Of a stretch of 64,000 nucleotides of DNA, positions 10,187 to 21,283 are shown one piece after another. A program made the translations under genes and the position numbers. The DNA lies in the NCBI GenBank assembly GCA_019426215.1, contig CM033401.1:5957134-6021133 (forward strand), written 5' to 3'. The first letter of the stretch is position 1, and each line of letters opens with the position of its first letter. The stretch is from Buddleja alternifolia (Eukaryota > Streptophyta > Magnoliopsida > Lamiales > Scrophulariaceae). Below the pieces are notes generated by a model, which worked only from the letters and a program-made list of their open reading frames with translations, made no database searches and was not told the origin of the DNA.

Positions 10187-10859
10187 TCAACCGTAATAAG
10201 AGGCATTCAAAACCCTACCAATCTCATAAGAACCGAAAGCATCAACACAAGCGTACTTCACCTGCTCCCATGTCAGGGAGCATGCATCCCAACCACTCAA
10301 CGTCACGCCCCGCGACTTCTCCACATCTCTCCCCAACACAACCGTAGCCAGCTCTTTCAGCCCCGCGTTCCTCAACTCAGACATACGATACGCTTTCGCC
10401 GCAATCTTCGCCAACTCCACGGCCTTCGCATGCCTCCCAATCCGGTAGTCTTCGACGAGCTTATCTAGGTCGGATTTCACTCCGACGCCGACGAAAGTGT
10501 AGTGCTTGTGGAAGAAGAAATTTCGTAGCGCGTCGGGGATGTAGGGAGCGTGAATGATTTGGTATACGAGGCACCGGTCACAGACGCAGATCTGGAGGAC
10601 GGCGATGGGGTTGCGGCGTGGGGAGTGGGACGGACGCCACTCGACGTCGAGACCGACGGTGACGCGGGCGACGTTGCGATTGATGGACTCGGTGAGGATG
10701 ATCCACTCGGTGACGACTTCTGGGTTGGCTGTGAGTTGTGACGGTGGTGGCGATGGGGTAACCGAAGAACAAAAGGTCGTAGTTTTGCTGTCTGAAGTCG
10801 GTGGAGCAGCAGTTGATAAGGTCGATCGCCATTGTTGAGTGATTATTATCTTCTTCCAT
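10187..10859 (-). pseudogene. WEX/RNase D-like exonuclease, type B (copy 1), frameshifted
   Basis: The block starts at the ATG at 10859 (MEEDNNHSTMAID) and ends at the stop after NASYYG at 10187. It is 673 bp, one base longer than the open copy at 63117-63788. The extra base lies in a C-run (GGG on the plus strand, about 10722-10724), just after residues THSQP. It throws the N-terminal 46 residues out of frame with the rest. Downstream, all catalytic motifs are still encoded (GLDVEW, GVGVKSDLDKL, KYACVDAF). The damage is therefore one indel, either a real mutation or a consensus error. Confidence 0.8.
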
Positions 10860-10929
10860 TCGATTCAGTGAGAGATAGAGAGAGAGAGGGTTTATGGGAG
10901 TGCAGTGTAGGGTTTATGGATGGATGAAG

Positions 10930-10990
10930 AAGTAACTCAATTTTATAGAGAAGAAGCCGCAATTATAGGCACGTGGTTTCGTAGGGCTGA
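10930..10990 (-). promoter_or_regulatory. Conserved core promoter and leader of type B
   Basis: On the minus strand AATTGCGGCTTCTTCTCTATAAAATTGAGTTACTTC-type sequence (described here in pieces: AATTGCGGCT, CTATAAAA, GAGTTACTTC) precedes the gene. The same three blocks in the same order precede gene C near 24250-24295, so they are ancestral. The leader also has AAACCCTA, a telo-box motif. Confidence 0.55.
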
Positions 10991-11084
10991 TGCTGATCAT
11001 GGGATACGATTCGCCCTCTGTTCTTATTTTACATCTCCAAATATTATTTAAATTCTTTTTTTTCCCCTAAGATATTTATGGTTA

Positions 11085-11230
11085 TTTTTTTAATTCTAGA
11101 CGGGGGATAACCCGATAAACTTTGGCCGATAGTTTTTAATCATGAGTCATATAGACCCTACCCTATAATACTCTAAATAATGTGATAAAAGTCACAATTT
11201 GTGACAACCTTGAATTGACCACATTAAAGT
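11085..11230 (+). repeat. SINE-like fragment
   Basis: CCGATAAACTTTGGCCGATA, then GAGTCATATAGACCCTACCC and TCACAATTTGTGACAACCTT resemble, base by base in order, the body of the SINE-like repeat at 21085-21283. The RNA polymerase III box part is missing here. Counterparts are near 34570-34700 and 62750-62890. Confidence 0.45.
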
Positions 11231-11241
11231 AGAAAACTATA

Positions 11242-11437
11242 TATGATGCACGAATACGAACACGGGACACGGACACTGACACGGGGCACGCTAATTCTTA
11301 AAAAAAATTAGTACACAGACACGGTTCAAACACAATTGCCCATGTGTATTTTTTCCTTTCTTTCAATTGTTGGACACGGACACGGCACGTGTCCGACATT
11401 GCACGGAATGATTTTTCGTAGTGTCCGTACATCATAG
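11242..11437. mobile_element. Short TIR element with GGACACGG/GTGTCCG repeats
   Basis: The ends TATGATGCACGAATACG and, inverted, CTATGATGTACGGACACTACG bracket a core of repeated GACACGG on one side and GTGTCCG on the other. The right-arm counterpart is about 34364-34561 and the third copy about 62545-62740. No coding potential. Confidence 0.5.
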
Positions 11438-11486
11438 GTAGAAATCGATACCACTAAACTAACAAACTTTTTTCAATTGTTGAAAA

Positions 11487-11650
11487 ATCTATGGTGGACA
11501 GAGAGCAATGTTCCCGGTCCAATATCTACCACAGATTTATAAGTGGTGGGGTGGTTTTCATCACCTACCACCATGTAGAAATCATCCCATCACTTGTAAA
11601 TATGTGGTGGATAATGGACCGGGAGCAATGATCTTGATCCACCATAGAAT
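11487..11650. mobile_element. Foldback MITE of the CTATGGTGGA family
   Basis: TCTATGGTGGACAGAGAGCA and TTGATCCACCATAGA form the ends, with an internal inverted pair around ACCACAGATTTATAAGTGGT. It is the same family as 2292-2442. From 11651 to 12317 the sequence is AT-rich host DNA without a credible gene. Confidence 0.65.
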
Positions 11651-12322
11651 TATCCGATAAATGTTCAAAGTCTTTTGATTTATCATTATTCAATTAATAA
11701 GAATGGGAGACAACATTATGGAATTTAATGGTTTTAATGTATTATAACCTATCATACACAGTAACGGACATGATATGACACGGATACGAAATATGGTAGA
11801 TTTTAAAATTTTAGAGTAGGATATATTGAGAATATGTGTATATATGCATGTATAATGTTTAATAATAAAATTGATTCATAGATTCATTGACGTAAATAAA
11901 AATTTGTCTAATTCTTTAAATTTTTTTGTTATTTGTTTATCTTTTAAATTTTAATTTTTAATAAAAAAGTCAAAAATATTATCTTCTCTCCTATTTTAGC
12001 CCAAATAATATTGTATGATATCGAAAAAATATTTTATCTGGTATTCAAGGTATGTCGATTACTTCAAATTTTGTATATGATACGATATCCAAAATTTTCT
12101 CTTTTACTTTTTATTAAGAAATGTTTGAGACACGATATCGTAGAGTATATGCATCAAATACAATTATGGTACAAATACGATACTACACAGATCATTATTA
12201 GAAGTATATGTGCATCATAAACTAAGATTATAACAAATGCACTAAGAGCTCCATAAAGTTATATCTAGGTTGCAATGGTACGGATACAGGGACACGAAAA
12301 CGATATGATACGATACATACGC

Positions 12323-13415
12323 TGTTGGATATTAGTTATGAAAAGTGTGTTAGACACGACTTTTGCATACGAAATTCGAACACCATAAGTATCCGGAATA
12401 CGAAATATTATTGGATAATATTAATCTACGTGCTGAGTAGATGAGTTTAGCATTTCGAATTTCTCAAATCGGATTAAAAACGAATGAGAAATTAAGTGCT
12501 AAAGTGGGGTGTTTGAAGTGGGTTATCCCACATGGAATATGGATCAAAGTTTGGGATGGTTTATAAACCATTGCCTTGAAACTAAGAGTTGGCCCTTTGG
12601 GTCATAAGATTTTTGTGGGCTTTGTGAGGGGGAAGGACCTAGCCATGGTCTGGTCCACCACACGCGCGCGCGCCGCCGCCGCCGCCGCCGCCGTCCGCCC
12701 GCCTGGACCGGACCAGGCTCGTGCTCGGGTCCGGGTCGTGGGTCGTGGGTCTTGGGCCTTGGGCTTTGGACAAGGATAGAGCTTGAATTGTATTGGGCTC
12801 TGAGCATTGGGCTTGGGCTTGCAATATATTAATTTTTTAGAGAAAATTAATTCCACAAAATAAACCTCTTGATCCATCAACCAAAATTGGGCTTTAATTA
12901 AATTGGGCCTGAATAAAATTGTTGGCCACTTTTTTATTCAAATTTGAATGGACCTTCTAGAAGATCCAACGTTCGAACGTTGGTCCTGACCGTTGGATTT
13001 TTCTGTTACAAGCCAACGTTCGAACGTTGGCAGCAGAAACTGTCCTGCTGTTTCAAGTCAGAATTGAAGATGATTCAATGCCCCTATTTAATTTTTTCTG
13101 ATTTTGGAGGCTATATAAAGCCCCCTCCAACTGAATGGAAAGACACACCAAGCATTCCATTGCTTACAATTTCTCTCATTCTCATATATTCTCTCTCAAA
13201 AGTTCTAAGTTGCCTAAAGTTCGGTGGTTCTAAATTCGAAGTGGTCTCGTTTTTAGAATGTATATCGTTGTATCTTGGGACGTTTATTGCATATACCCGT
13301 ACCACCTAGGCGGGGCAATTTAGCGTTAAGGATAGAGAGTTCTCTCTCGCCTCGATATAATCTTTTTTCTCCACTATTAGCTGTTTTGATACGTTTGTGA
13401 AGTTTTGACCCAACA
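12323..13415 (+). repeat. 5' LTR of Copia-A copy 1
   Basis: 1093 bp, TG...CA. It contains a CpG- and GCC-rich run (about 12660-12705), two copies of the perfect 16-bp palindrome CAACGTTCGAACGTTG (near 12968 and 13014), and a TATATAAAG box near 13111-13119. Transcription would start about 30 bp further on. The 3' LTR has four palindromes instead of two. Confidence 0.9.
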
Positions 13416-13431
13416 AACTTAACGCTAAATT
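13317..13431 (+). other. Primer-binding region of Copia-A with a 14-nt self-complement
   Basis: Two bases after the 5' LTR the sequence is CTTAACGCTAAATT (13418-13431). It lacks the TGG that begins a normal tRNA-primed binding site, and it is the exact complement of AATTTAGCGTTAAG at 13317-13330 inside the LTR. The same pair occurs in the other two copies (32368-32381 with 32469-32482, and near 60555-60663). Confidence 0.6.
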
Positions 13432-13466
13432 TTCTTGTTGTTGTTCAAAAGCTGTCACTTGTTCAA

Positions 13467-16400
13467 ATGGCTAATATGGGAGATGTTGATGGCACTACTC
13501 TTGACTTCGGTCTTGGACCGGGTGCTAGCCTAGGTCTCGGTATTGGCTCCGGTGGAGGTTCTGGTTTTGGTTTCGGTTCAGGGCTGGGTCCTGGCTCCGA
13601 CTTTGGTATTGGCTCTAGTGGGGGTGTCGGGCAAGGTTCTGGTTCAGGGCTGGGTCCTGGTTCCGGTTCTGGCTCTGCCCCGATCCCTCTATTTGCTCCA
13701 ATGGCTAATCCGGTTATACCGACACAGGCTGAAAGGCCGACGAAGTTCAGCAGGCTGACTTCAAGAGGTGGCAGCAAAAGATGTTGTTTTACCTCACGAC
13801 TCTTAGCATGGCAAGGTACTTAAGGGAAGATGCTCCCTATGTCCCAGCTGAGTCAACTGATAGTCAACTGAGGATGGCATATGATGTCTGGATTAATGGT
13901 GATTTCCTTTGCAGGAATTACCTACTCAGTGGATTAAATGATTCGCTTTACAGCGTGTATATAGAGGTAAAGACTGTCAAAAGCCTCTGGGAGGCACTGG
14001 ACAGGAAGTACAGAACTGAGGACGCCGGACTGAAGAAGTTCGTGGTCGCAAAGTTCTTAGACTTCAAAATGGTGGACACCAAGTCCGTGACAAGCCAAGT
14101 CCAAGAGCTTCAGATAATAATTCATGAAGTTCATGCTGAGGACATGGCTTTGAGTGAATCTTTCCAAGTAGCTTCTATCATTGAGAAGCTACCACCGTCT
14201 TGGAGAGATTTCAAGAATTACTTGAAGCACAAGCGAAAGGAGATGAGTCTAGAAGACTTGGTCGTCCGACTCAGAATTGAGGAAGACAACCGGGTTTCTG
14301 ACAAGAGGCCTCCTGTGCAGGCGATGGCTAACATCGCTGAGATTTCGGAAAGATCAAACCGGAAACGAAAGTTTCAAGGGAAGTCCAAAGGGAACTCTCA
14401 GAAAAAGAAAGGAAAGTTGAAACAGGGAGACGGCTGTTACAACTGTGGCCAACCTGGTCACTGGGTTAGAGACTGCAAAGAGCCCAAGAAAAATAAGTCT
14501 CAAGGGCAAGGTTCTGGTAAGAATCTGAACAAAGGCAAAAATCAAGTGCAGAACCAGGTGCACTTGGCTGAAAATGATGTCAAGGGCATTAATGAGATGA
14601 TCGACGATCTGTCTGACCACCAGGTGCCGATCGATCTGACTGATCTTGATCTCACTGCCGTCGTGTTTGAAGCCAATCCAGCAGACAACCCGAGGGAGTG
14701 GTTCATAGATACTGGGGCTACTCGCCACATCTGTTCCGACAGAGATGTTTTCTCGTACTATTCCCCAACTGATGGACGAAGATTGTTTATGGGAAACTCA
14801 GCCACATCACCAGTGTTTGGAATGGGGAAAGGTGTGCTGAAGATGACTTCAGGCAAAGAACTGACATTGATTGAAGTTCTGCATGTTCCGGAGATTCGCA
14901 AGAATTTGGTATCCGGTTCGGCTCTGGTCAAGAATGGGTTCAAGATAGTCTTCGAGGCTGATAGATTTTCTTTAACAAAGAGAGGATTTTACGTAGGAAA
15001 AGGTTACCTTGAGCAGGGCCTTTTCAAGATGAATGTAATGAATGTAATCCGCTCTGTTGTAATTGAAAATGAAAGCAATAAAAGTATTGAGAATTCTGTT
15101 TATTTGCTTGAGTATTCTAATTTGTGGCATGTTAGACTAGGACATGTAAATTATAATACTATTCGAAGATTGGTCAACTTGAACTTATTACCAACTTTTA
15201 AAGTTGAAAATGAACATAAATGTGAAATTTGTGTTGAGGCAAAACTAGTCAAACAACCGTTTCCTTCAGTGGAAAGAAACATCGCACCTCTAGAACTTAT
15301 TCACAGTGACATCTGTGATTTGAAGTTTGTGCAAACTAGAGGTGGGAAAAAGTATTTCATTACATTCATAGATGATTGCACAAAGTATTGTTATGTGTAT
15401 TTACTAAGAAGTAAAGACGAAGCTCATGGAGCGTTTACACATTACAAAACGGAAGTTGAAAATCAACTTGGAAAAAGGATAAAAGCTATCCGGAGTGATA
15501 GAGGTGGAGAATATGGAGCGCCTTTTGATGAATTTTGTACCAACTTTGGAATAATTCATCAAACGACGGCACCATACTCACCTCAATCAAATGGCGTTGC
15601 TGAACGCAAGAATCGCACTCTCAAAGAAATGATGAATGCGATGTTGTTAAATTCTGGATTACCGCAGAATTTGTGGGGGGAGGCGATCCTCTCCGCCAAT
15701 TATATCCTTAACAAGATTCCCCACAAAAGTAGGAGTGAGACTCCGTACGAACTTTGGAAAGGTCAAAAGCCTTCTTACAAGGACCTTAAAGTGTGGGGGT
15801 GTTTGGCAAAGGTAGAAATACCCAAACCCAAACAAGTTAAGATAGGGCCTAAGACTATTGATTGCATATTCATTGGTTATGCACTTAATAGTAGCGCCTA
15901 TCGATTTCTGGTACATAAATCAGAAATATCTTAGATTCATGAAGGTATTATCATGGAATCTAGAAATGCTTCGTTTTTCGAGGATGTCTTTCCAAGTAAG
16001 GAAAAAAACGAGCAAGTTCCTCTTAAAAGAACATTTGATGAGTCTACGAGTAGTTCTAATCCCGGGGACGAAGAACCACGTCGTAGCAAAAGGGCAAGAG
16101 TTCCAAAATCATTTGGTCCTGATTTTGTATCATATACATTAGAAGGGAGCCAAGAACGATTAAGGAAGCTATGTCCGGTCCAGATGCTCCACTCTGGAAA
16201 GAGGCTATTAATAGTGAAATCGAGTCTATTTTACACAACCATACCTGGGAGTTGGTTGATCTTCCAAAGGGAAGTAAGCCTTTAGGCTGTAAATGGATCC
16301 TGAAAAGAAAGTATAAGACTGATGGAACTATTGATAAGTATAAGGCCCGTTTGGTAGTCAAAGGATACCGACAAACGGAAGGTCTTGATTTCTTCGATAC

Positions 16401-17498
16401 TTATTTTCCAGTAACGAGAATAACATCCATAAGATTATTCATCGCTATTGCCGCGTTGCATAACCTTGAGATACATCAAATGGATGTTAAGACTGCGTTT
16501 CTGAACGGAGAATTAGATGAAGAAATATATATGGAACAACCTGAGGGGTATGTTGCTCTTGGAAAGGAGAAGAAAGTGTGTAAACCTGTAAAGTCGCTAT
16601 ACGGACTTAAACAAGCTCCAAAGCAGTGGCATGAAAAGTTTGATAGCACGATGTTATCAAATGGTTTCAAGATCAACGAGTGTGATAAATGCGTGTATGT
16701 TAGACAAAGACATAACGCATACGTCATAGTGTGTCTATATGTAGACGACATGTTGATAATGGGTAGTAATCATGAAATCATCATGAATACTAAAGGAATG
16801 TTAAAGAAGAACTTTGACATGAAGGATATGGGACTTGCAGACGTCATCTTAGGGATTAAAATCCTGAGGACTTCTGAAGGACTAGTCTTATCGCAATCTC
16901 ATTACGTTGAGACGGTTTTGGAAAGGTTCCTTCCTAGCGATAGTGCACCAGTCAAGACGCCGGTGGACTTAAGCGTTCATCTACGCAAAAACCATGGCGA
17001 ACCTGTATCGCAGTTAGAATATGCTAGGGTCATTGGAAGTTTGATGTATATCATGAACTGTACTCGCCCTGATCTAGCATATTCTATGAGCAAGTTGAGT
17101 AGGTTTACAAGTAATCCTAGTATTGAGCATTGGAATGCTTTAACCAGAGTTCTTAAGTATTTAAAGTATACTAAAGATTATGGATTACACTACTCAAGAT
17201 ATCCAGTTATAATAGAGGGATACAGTGATGCTAATTGGATATCTGACACGAACGACTCTAAGTCCACAAGTGGGTATGTATTTACCGTTGGTGGAGGAGC
17301 AATATCGTGGAAATCTTCTAAGCAAACTTGCATAGCCTGTTCCACGATGGAATCAGAATTCATAGCTTTAGATAAAGCTGGTGAAGAAGCAGAGTGGCTA
17401 AGAAATTTCTTAGAAGATGTTCCCTGTTGGGAAAAACCTGTACCTCCGATTTTGATTCATTGCGACTGTATGTCGGCAATTGGGAGGGCTCAGAGTAG

Positions 17499-17534
<36 letters not shown>

Positions 17535-17670
17535 GCATAATACCATTAAGCAGTTGATCTCTAACGGGATTATTTCCATTGATTACGTGAAATCGAAGGA
17601 GAATATTGCAGATCCTTTGACGAAAGGATTGCCTAGAGATCAAATATACTGCCTATCAAGAGGAATGTGA
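13467..17670 (+). pseudogene. Copia-A copy 1 gag-pol, broken at three points
   Basis: Gag starts at 13467 with MANMGD and an unusual Gly/Ser-rich segment of about 75 residues (LGPG, GSG repeats). A frameshift near 13752 leads to the frame 13781-15934. This holds the UBN2-like gag, a zinc knuckle [14 protein letters not shown] (about 14435), protease [10 protein letters not shown] (about 14700), the integrase zinc site HVRLGHVN...CEICVEAK and catalytic HSDIC / DDC / NGVAERKN. An in-frame TAG stands at 15932-15934. A second frameshift near 16145 (a G-run one base shorter than in copy 2) precedes reverse transcriptase (YVDDML at 16738) and RNase H, ending at 17670. The first two breaks are shared by all copies; the third is private. 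Confidence 0.9.
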
Positions 17671-18244
17671 TTAAAGTCTACAATTTAAGAATGGACACAG
17701 CGGTAACCCAACCATGTTGACTGGAGATCCCAAGATCATGGTTCAATGGGACAACTAAGTTGTGAAAATTCAGTAAGGCACTTAGGAGTTTAACTCCAAA
17801 CCCATTGCCTAGGATAAAGAAGTGCATCCTACAAATGTAGCAAAGGCTAAGTTTGGAACTTTTAATGATTCCTATACTGTCATGAAAAATGAAGTGGAGT
17901 ATGGTAGGATACTCTTAGATAGGAGATCACCTATGTAAGTGTGAGGTGTAGGCCGCCTCAACATTGAGTAAAATGTAAACACTTATGAATCAAGAAGGGG
18001 TGCCACGGCCAAAATGGACCCAACAGTGAGAACTGAAGCAACTGAGAATTTATCATGTGAATATCATTGTCTGGTTTTACACGAACGCTGACCAATTCAA
18101 GACATCATGTTTTGGGGAGCCTAGTAAATCCGATTATATCTCACTAAGAAAGGTTCAAAGCCAAAAGCTACCTCTTCTGATGTGATAAATTTTGTCTGAA
18201 CTCTTGAGATCATGCATTGCATTAATTTCATTCGTGTGGGGGAT
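17671..18244 (+). other. Non-coding 3' region of Copia-A copy 1
   Basis: No open frame lies between the pol stop and the 3' LTR. It ends in the polypurine tract. The equivalent stretches are 27549-28127 and 55750-56327. They are well conserved between copies. Confidence 0.7.
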
Positions 18245-19367
18245 TGTTGGATATTAGTTATGAAAAGTGTGTTAGACACGACTTTTGCATACGAAATTCG
18301 AACACCGTAAGTATCTGGATATGAAATATTATTGGATAATATTAATCTACGTGCCGAGTAGATGGGTTTAGCATTTGAATTTCTCAAATCGGATTAAAAA
18401 CGAATGAGAAATTAAGTGCTAAAGTGGGGTGTTTGAAGTGGGTTATCCCACATGGAATATGGATCAAAGTTTGGATGGTTTATAAACCATTGCCTTAAAA
18501 TAAGGGTTGGCCCTTTGGGTCATAAGATTTTTGTGGGCTTTGTGAGGGGGAAGGACCTAGCCATGGTCCGGTCCACAACCGCGCGCGCGCGCCCGCCGCC
18601 GTCCGTCCGCCCACCGCCCGGACAAGGACCAGGCTCGGGCTCGGGTCCGGGTCGTGGGTCTTGGGTCTTGGGCCTTGGGCTTTGGACAAGGATAGGGCTT
18701 GAATTGTATTGGGCTCTGAGCATTGGGCTTGGGCTTGCAATATATTAATTTTTTGGAGAAATTAATTCCACAAAAAAACCTCTTGATCCATCAACCAAAA
18801 TTGGGCTTTAATAAATTGGGTCTGAATAAAATTGTTGGCCACTTTTTTATTCAAATCTGAATGGACCTTCTAGAAGATCCAACGTTCGAACGTTGCACCC
18901 CTAACGTTCGAACGTTGGTCCTGACCGTTGGATTTTTCTGTTACAAGCCAACGTTCGAACGTTGAGGGTGCAACGTTTCGAACGTTGCAGCAGAGAAACT
19001 GTCCTGCTGTTTCAAGTCAGAATTGAAGGTGATTCAATGCCCCTATTTTTTTTCTGATTTGGAGGCTATATAAAGCCCCCTCCAGTGAATGGAAAGACAC
19101 ACCAAGCATTCCATTGCTTACAATTTCTCTCATTCTCATATTTCTCGCTCAAGAGTTCTAAGTTGCCTAAAGTTCGGTGGTTCGAAATTCAAAGTGGTCT
19201 CTTTTTTAGAACGTATATCGTTCTATCTTGGGACATTTATTGCATATACCCGTACCACCTAGGCAGGGCAATTTAGCGTTAAGGATAGAGAGTTCTCTCT
19301 CGCCTCAATATAATCTTTTTTCTCCACTATTAGTTGTTTGATACGTTTGTGAAGTTTTGATCCAACA
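18245..19367 (+). repeat. 3' LTR of Copia-A copy 1
   Basis: 1123 bp. Compared with the 5' LTR it has two extra AACGTTCGAACGTT palindromes with spacers GCACCCCT and GAGGGTGC (18890-18990), and scattered substitutions. One palindrome carries an extra T. The TACGC duplication follows directly. Confidence 0.9.
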
Positions 19368-19372
19368 TACGC

Positions 19373-20126
19373 AGCGGCACGGATTTTCTAAATTTTCGGA
19401 TACAACACGGTAGAGATACGGCTTTATATACTATATATATACATACAATTACACTTATGCATAATAATGTACCAATCCCTTGAAAATGAATTGAAGAAGA
19501 ATAGAAGATGACTTTGAAGCTGGAGCTACTGTCTCAAACCAAAAAAAAAAAATTGTAAAAGAAATGATTGAATTGCATCTTGATTTTGATCTTACGGCTG
19601 GAAAAAGGAAAACTGGAAAAGCGTGAGCCTACGAGCAAATCTGATTTTAATTTTAGTTAAGTATTTCCTATTAGTGATTAGGCCCTCAAGTTTTGAAAAC
19701 ATAAAAATGACCTTTGCCTTGTCCTAAAACGTGTTAGACATATCCCTAGTCGTGTCCGACACCGTGTTCAATTTTTCTCTTTTATTTGATTTTCGGACAA
19801 GTATCAAGGCCGTAACCATGCGTATCTATGTCCCCTGAGTGCCCGCACTGTATTACATCATCATTTTTAAGAGTATTCGTGCATCATAGATTTATGTGTG
19901 GATCTCTCTCCTCTTTTCTTTTTAGGAAAAAAACTAAGTTTATTGTGGTTGGGCCTTCACTATTCGGATAATCAAACCAAATTGAAACTTAACAAATATG
20001 TTGGATTTCATTTTCTTTAATGAAAATATTATTTTTCAAGTCATATGATTTTAAACATATCAAATTTCGAATATTATCACAACTATTTTATATTGATTCA
20101 CTACTTTGTCTTCGATCGTAGGAAAG
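19373..20126. other. Host sequence beyond Copia-A with dispersed GTGTCCGAC repeat
   Basis: No gene. It contains (AT) runs near 19425, the GTCCGACA repeat (about 19690-19890) also seen at 3725-3925, and the end of the left duplication arm. It is the inverse of about 25640-26404. Confidence 0.6.
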
Positions 20127-20530
20127 CATTCGAGGGGCGGTGCAGTGTTTGCCTCTCGCCCTTCGAAGAGCCACGCCCGGCTCGGGTTTGTCCCACTGAT
20201 GCTGTATAATCACATTCAAGTGATGATGGGCCTAGAGTGCCTTTCCCCCAAGCGATTAATGCGCTCACAGCCGTTCAACAATCATTTTTTGTCCCTGTGG
20301 GCCCACTCATCTCTAGTCCCCATAGAGGACACGCAGCCCAGACGCGAGCACCGGCACTGGGTCAATGTGACCCTGACCTCCTCCTTAACCAGTTCATGCG
20401 TTCATCTCAGAGAGTACCTCCCCCCCCAATTTTGCCCCCCAAAGTCACCGCGGCGTCCGCGTCACTTATGTAAAACGGCAATGTCTTTCTTTCAAAGTGG
20501 TGAAACTCTTTTAGGTGAATTGTAGTGAAA
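20127..20530 (-). pseudogene. Heavily eroded RNase H-like relic (copy of 48256-48655)
   Basis: The block aligns with 48274-48680, but with many substitutions and indels over its first 350 bp, whereas sequence beyond about 20500 is nearly identical to its partner. No frame survives. The RNase H identity comes only from the better-preserved partner. It begins exactly at the inner junction of the inverted duplication. From about 20531 to 21084 I see no gene. Confidence 0.55.
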
Positions 20531-21084
20531 GGCTCATTTTTCGAGCAAAGTAGCTCATCTATTGCAATCCATACTTTTAACAGTGACGAAGTTCTGACTT
20601 TTTTCTATTTCAAGTCATTTAGGAGTTTCTTTGATTGGAATGATCATTTTTAAAGCTTTTAGAATTTGTAGTTGTGAGCAATCATAGTTTTGCATATTGT
20701 CCCAAACTATGCATATAGAAATTTATATAAAGTGCACCTTATATATGAATAGTTGTGATTGTATTCAAATTAAAATCTTGAAACTCCTAATAATTACTCT
20801 AGATGTATAACTAAAATTGTTTCGAAACTTGGACTGTAAGATGTATAATGGAATCGCGTAATTAAGGTATCGTAAATTAAGTAGCATACGAGTACTAGTT
20901 ACTAGGAGTTGCTATCACTTTTGAGTATTTAGCAATATTTCCTTTGTGATAATTCTATTCATTTACTATAAGCAAAATGATGCAGTTTGTGACAATTTTG
21001 ACAAGAAAAATACTATACCTCATTTGACTCACTCTCTTACTTTTTTTAACCTTATCTTGATTCTTAAACTATTAAATAATTTAT

Positions 21085-21283
21085 TTTTTTTAATTCAAGA
21101 CCAAGAAAATACTTTAAAGATCTAGTCCGACAAACTAGGGTTGATAGTCATAATTTTGAGCCATAAAGACTCTATTTAGCTCCGTAAAGGAGGGAGAGCC
21201 ACAAACTTGTGACAAACTAGATTCGAACCCAGAACTCTCACATAAAGTGGAATTGGATACCACTATATCATCAGATCTTGGGA
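21085..21283 (-). repeat. tRNA-derived SINE
   Basis: On the minus strand ATATAGTGGTATCC fits an internal box A and GGTTCGAATCT fits box B of an RNA polymerase III promoter, about 45 nt apart. They are followed by a unique body and an A-rich tail (T-rich on the plus strand near 21090). It does not fold as a full tRNA. The copy in the third unit is about 49256-49449. Confidence 0.55.

Larger units (their letters stand above)
12323..19367 (+). mobile_element. Copia-A, copy 1: Ty1/copia LTR retrotransposon
   Basis: A 7045-bp element bounded by TGTTGG...CCAACA LTRs and a perfect 5-bp target duplication TACGC (12318-12322 and 19368-19372). Order: 5' LTR, short leader, gag, protease, integrase, reverse transcriptase, RNase H, about 570 bp of non-coding 3' region, polypurine tract TGTGGGGGAT (18235-18244), 3' LTR. 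Integrase before reverse transcriptase defines Ty1/copia. The same insertion, with the same duplication on the opposite strand, occurs at 26410-33474 and 54612-61658. Confidence 0.93.
5797..20132. repeat. Left arm of a giant inverted duplication
   Basis: This 14.3-kb block matches, in reverse complement and colinearly, 25631-45118. Gene A, the GAGCTCGA element, two foldback elements, gene B, a SINE-like fragment and Copia-A occur in the same order in both. The right arm is longer by about 5.14 kb only because Copia-B inserted into its gene B. Homology stops at CCATGCA on the outer side (5797 / 45118) and at a short GCATTCG-like stretch on the inner side (about 20126-20132 / 25631). Confidence 0.9.

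Noticed and set aside
12544..12880. Overlapping frames with Pro/Arg-rich products in the LTRs (also near 18450-18750, 26986-27327, 32919-33253, 55188-55580, 61103-61437)
   Set aside because: They lie in the CCCAAG/CCGG-rich part of the Copia-A LTR, are open in several frames on both strands, and change with the CGG run length. They are compositional by-products.
13480..13680. Gly-rich tandem words as a CRISPR-like or satellite array
   Set aside because: The repeats are codon-level (GGT TCT GGT) within gag, without regular spacers. This is a eukaryotic genome.
14354..14728. Antisense frames within gag-pol of the copia elements
   Set aside because: They are shadows of the transposon coding strand and are repeated in each copy only because that strand is.
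20106..20525. 139-codon plus-strand frame at the junction
   Set aside because: It spans the arm-spacer junction and the eroded RNase H relic; the true similarity is on the minus strand.
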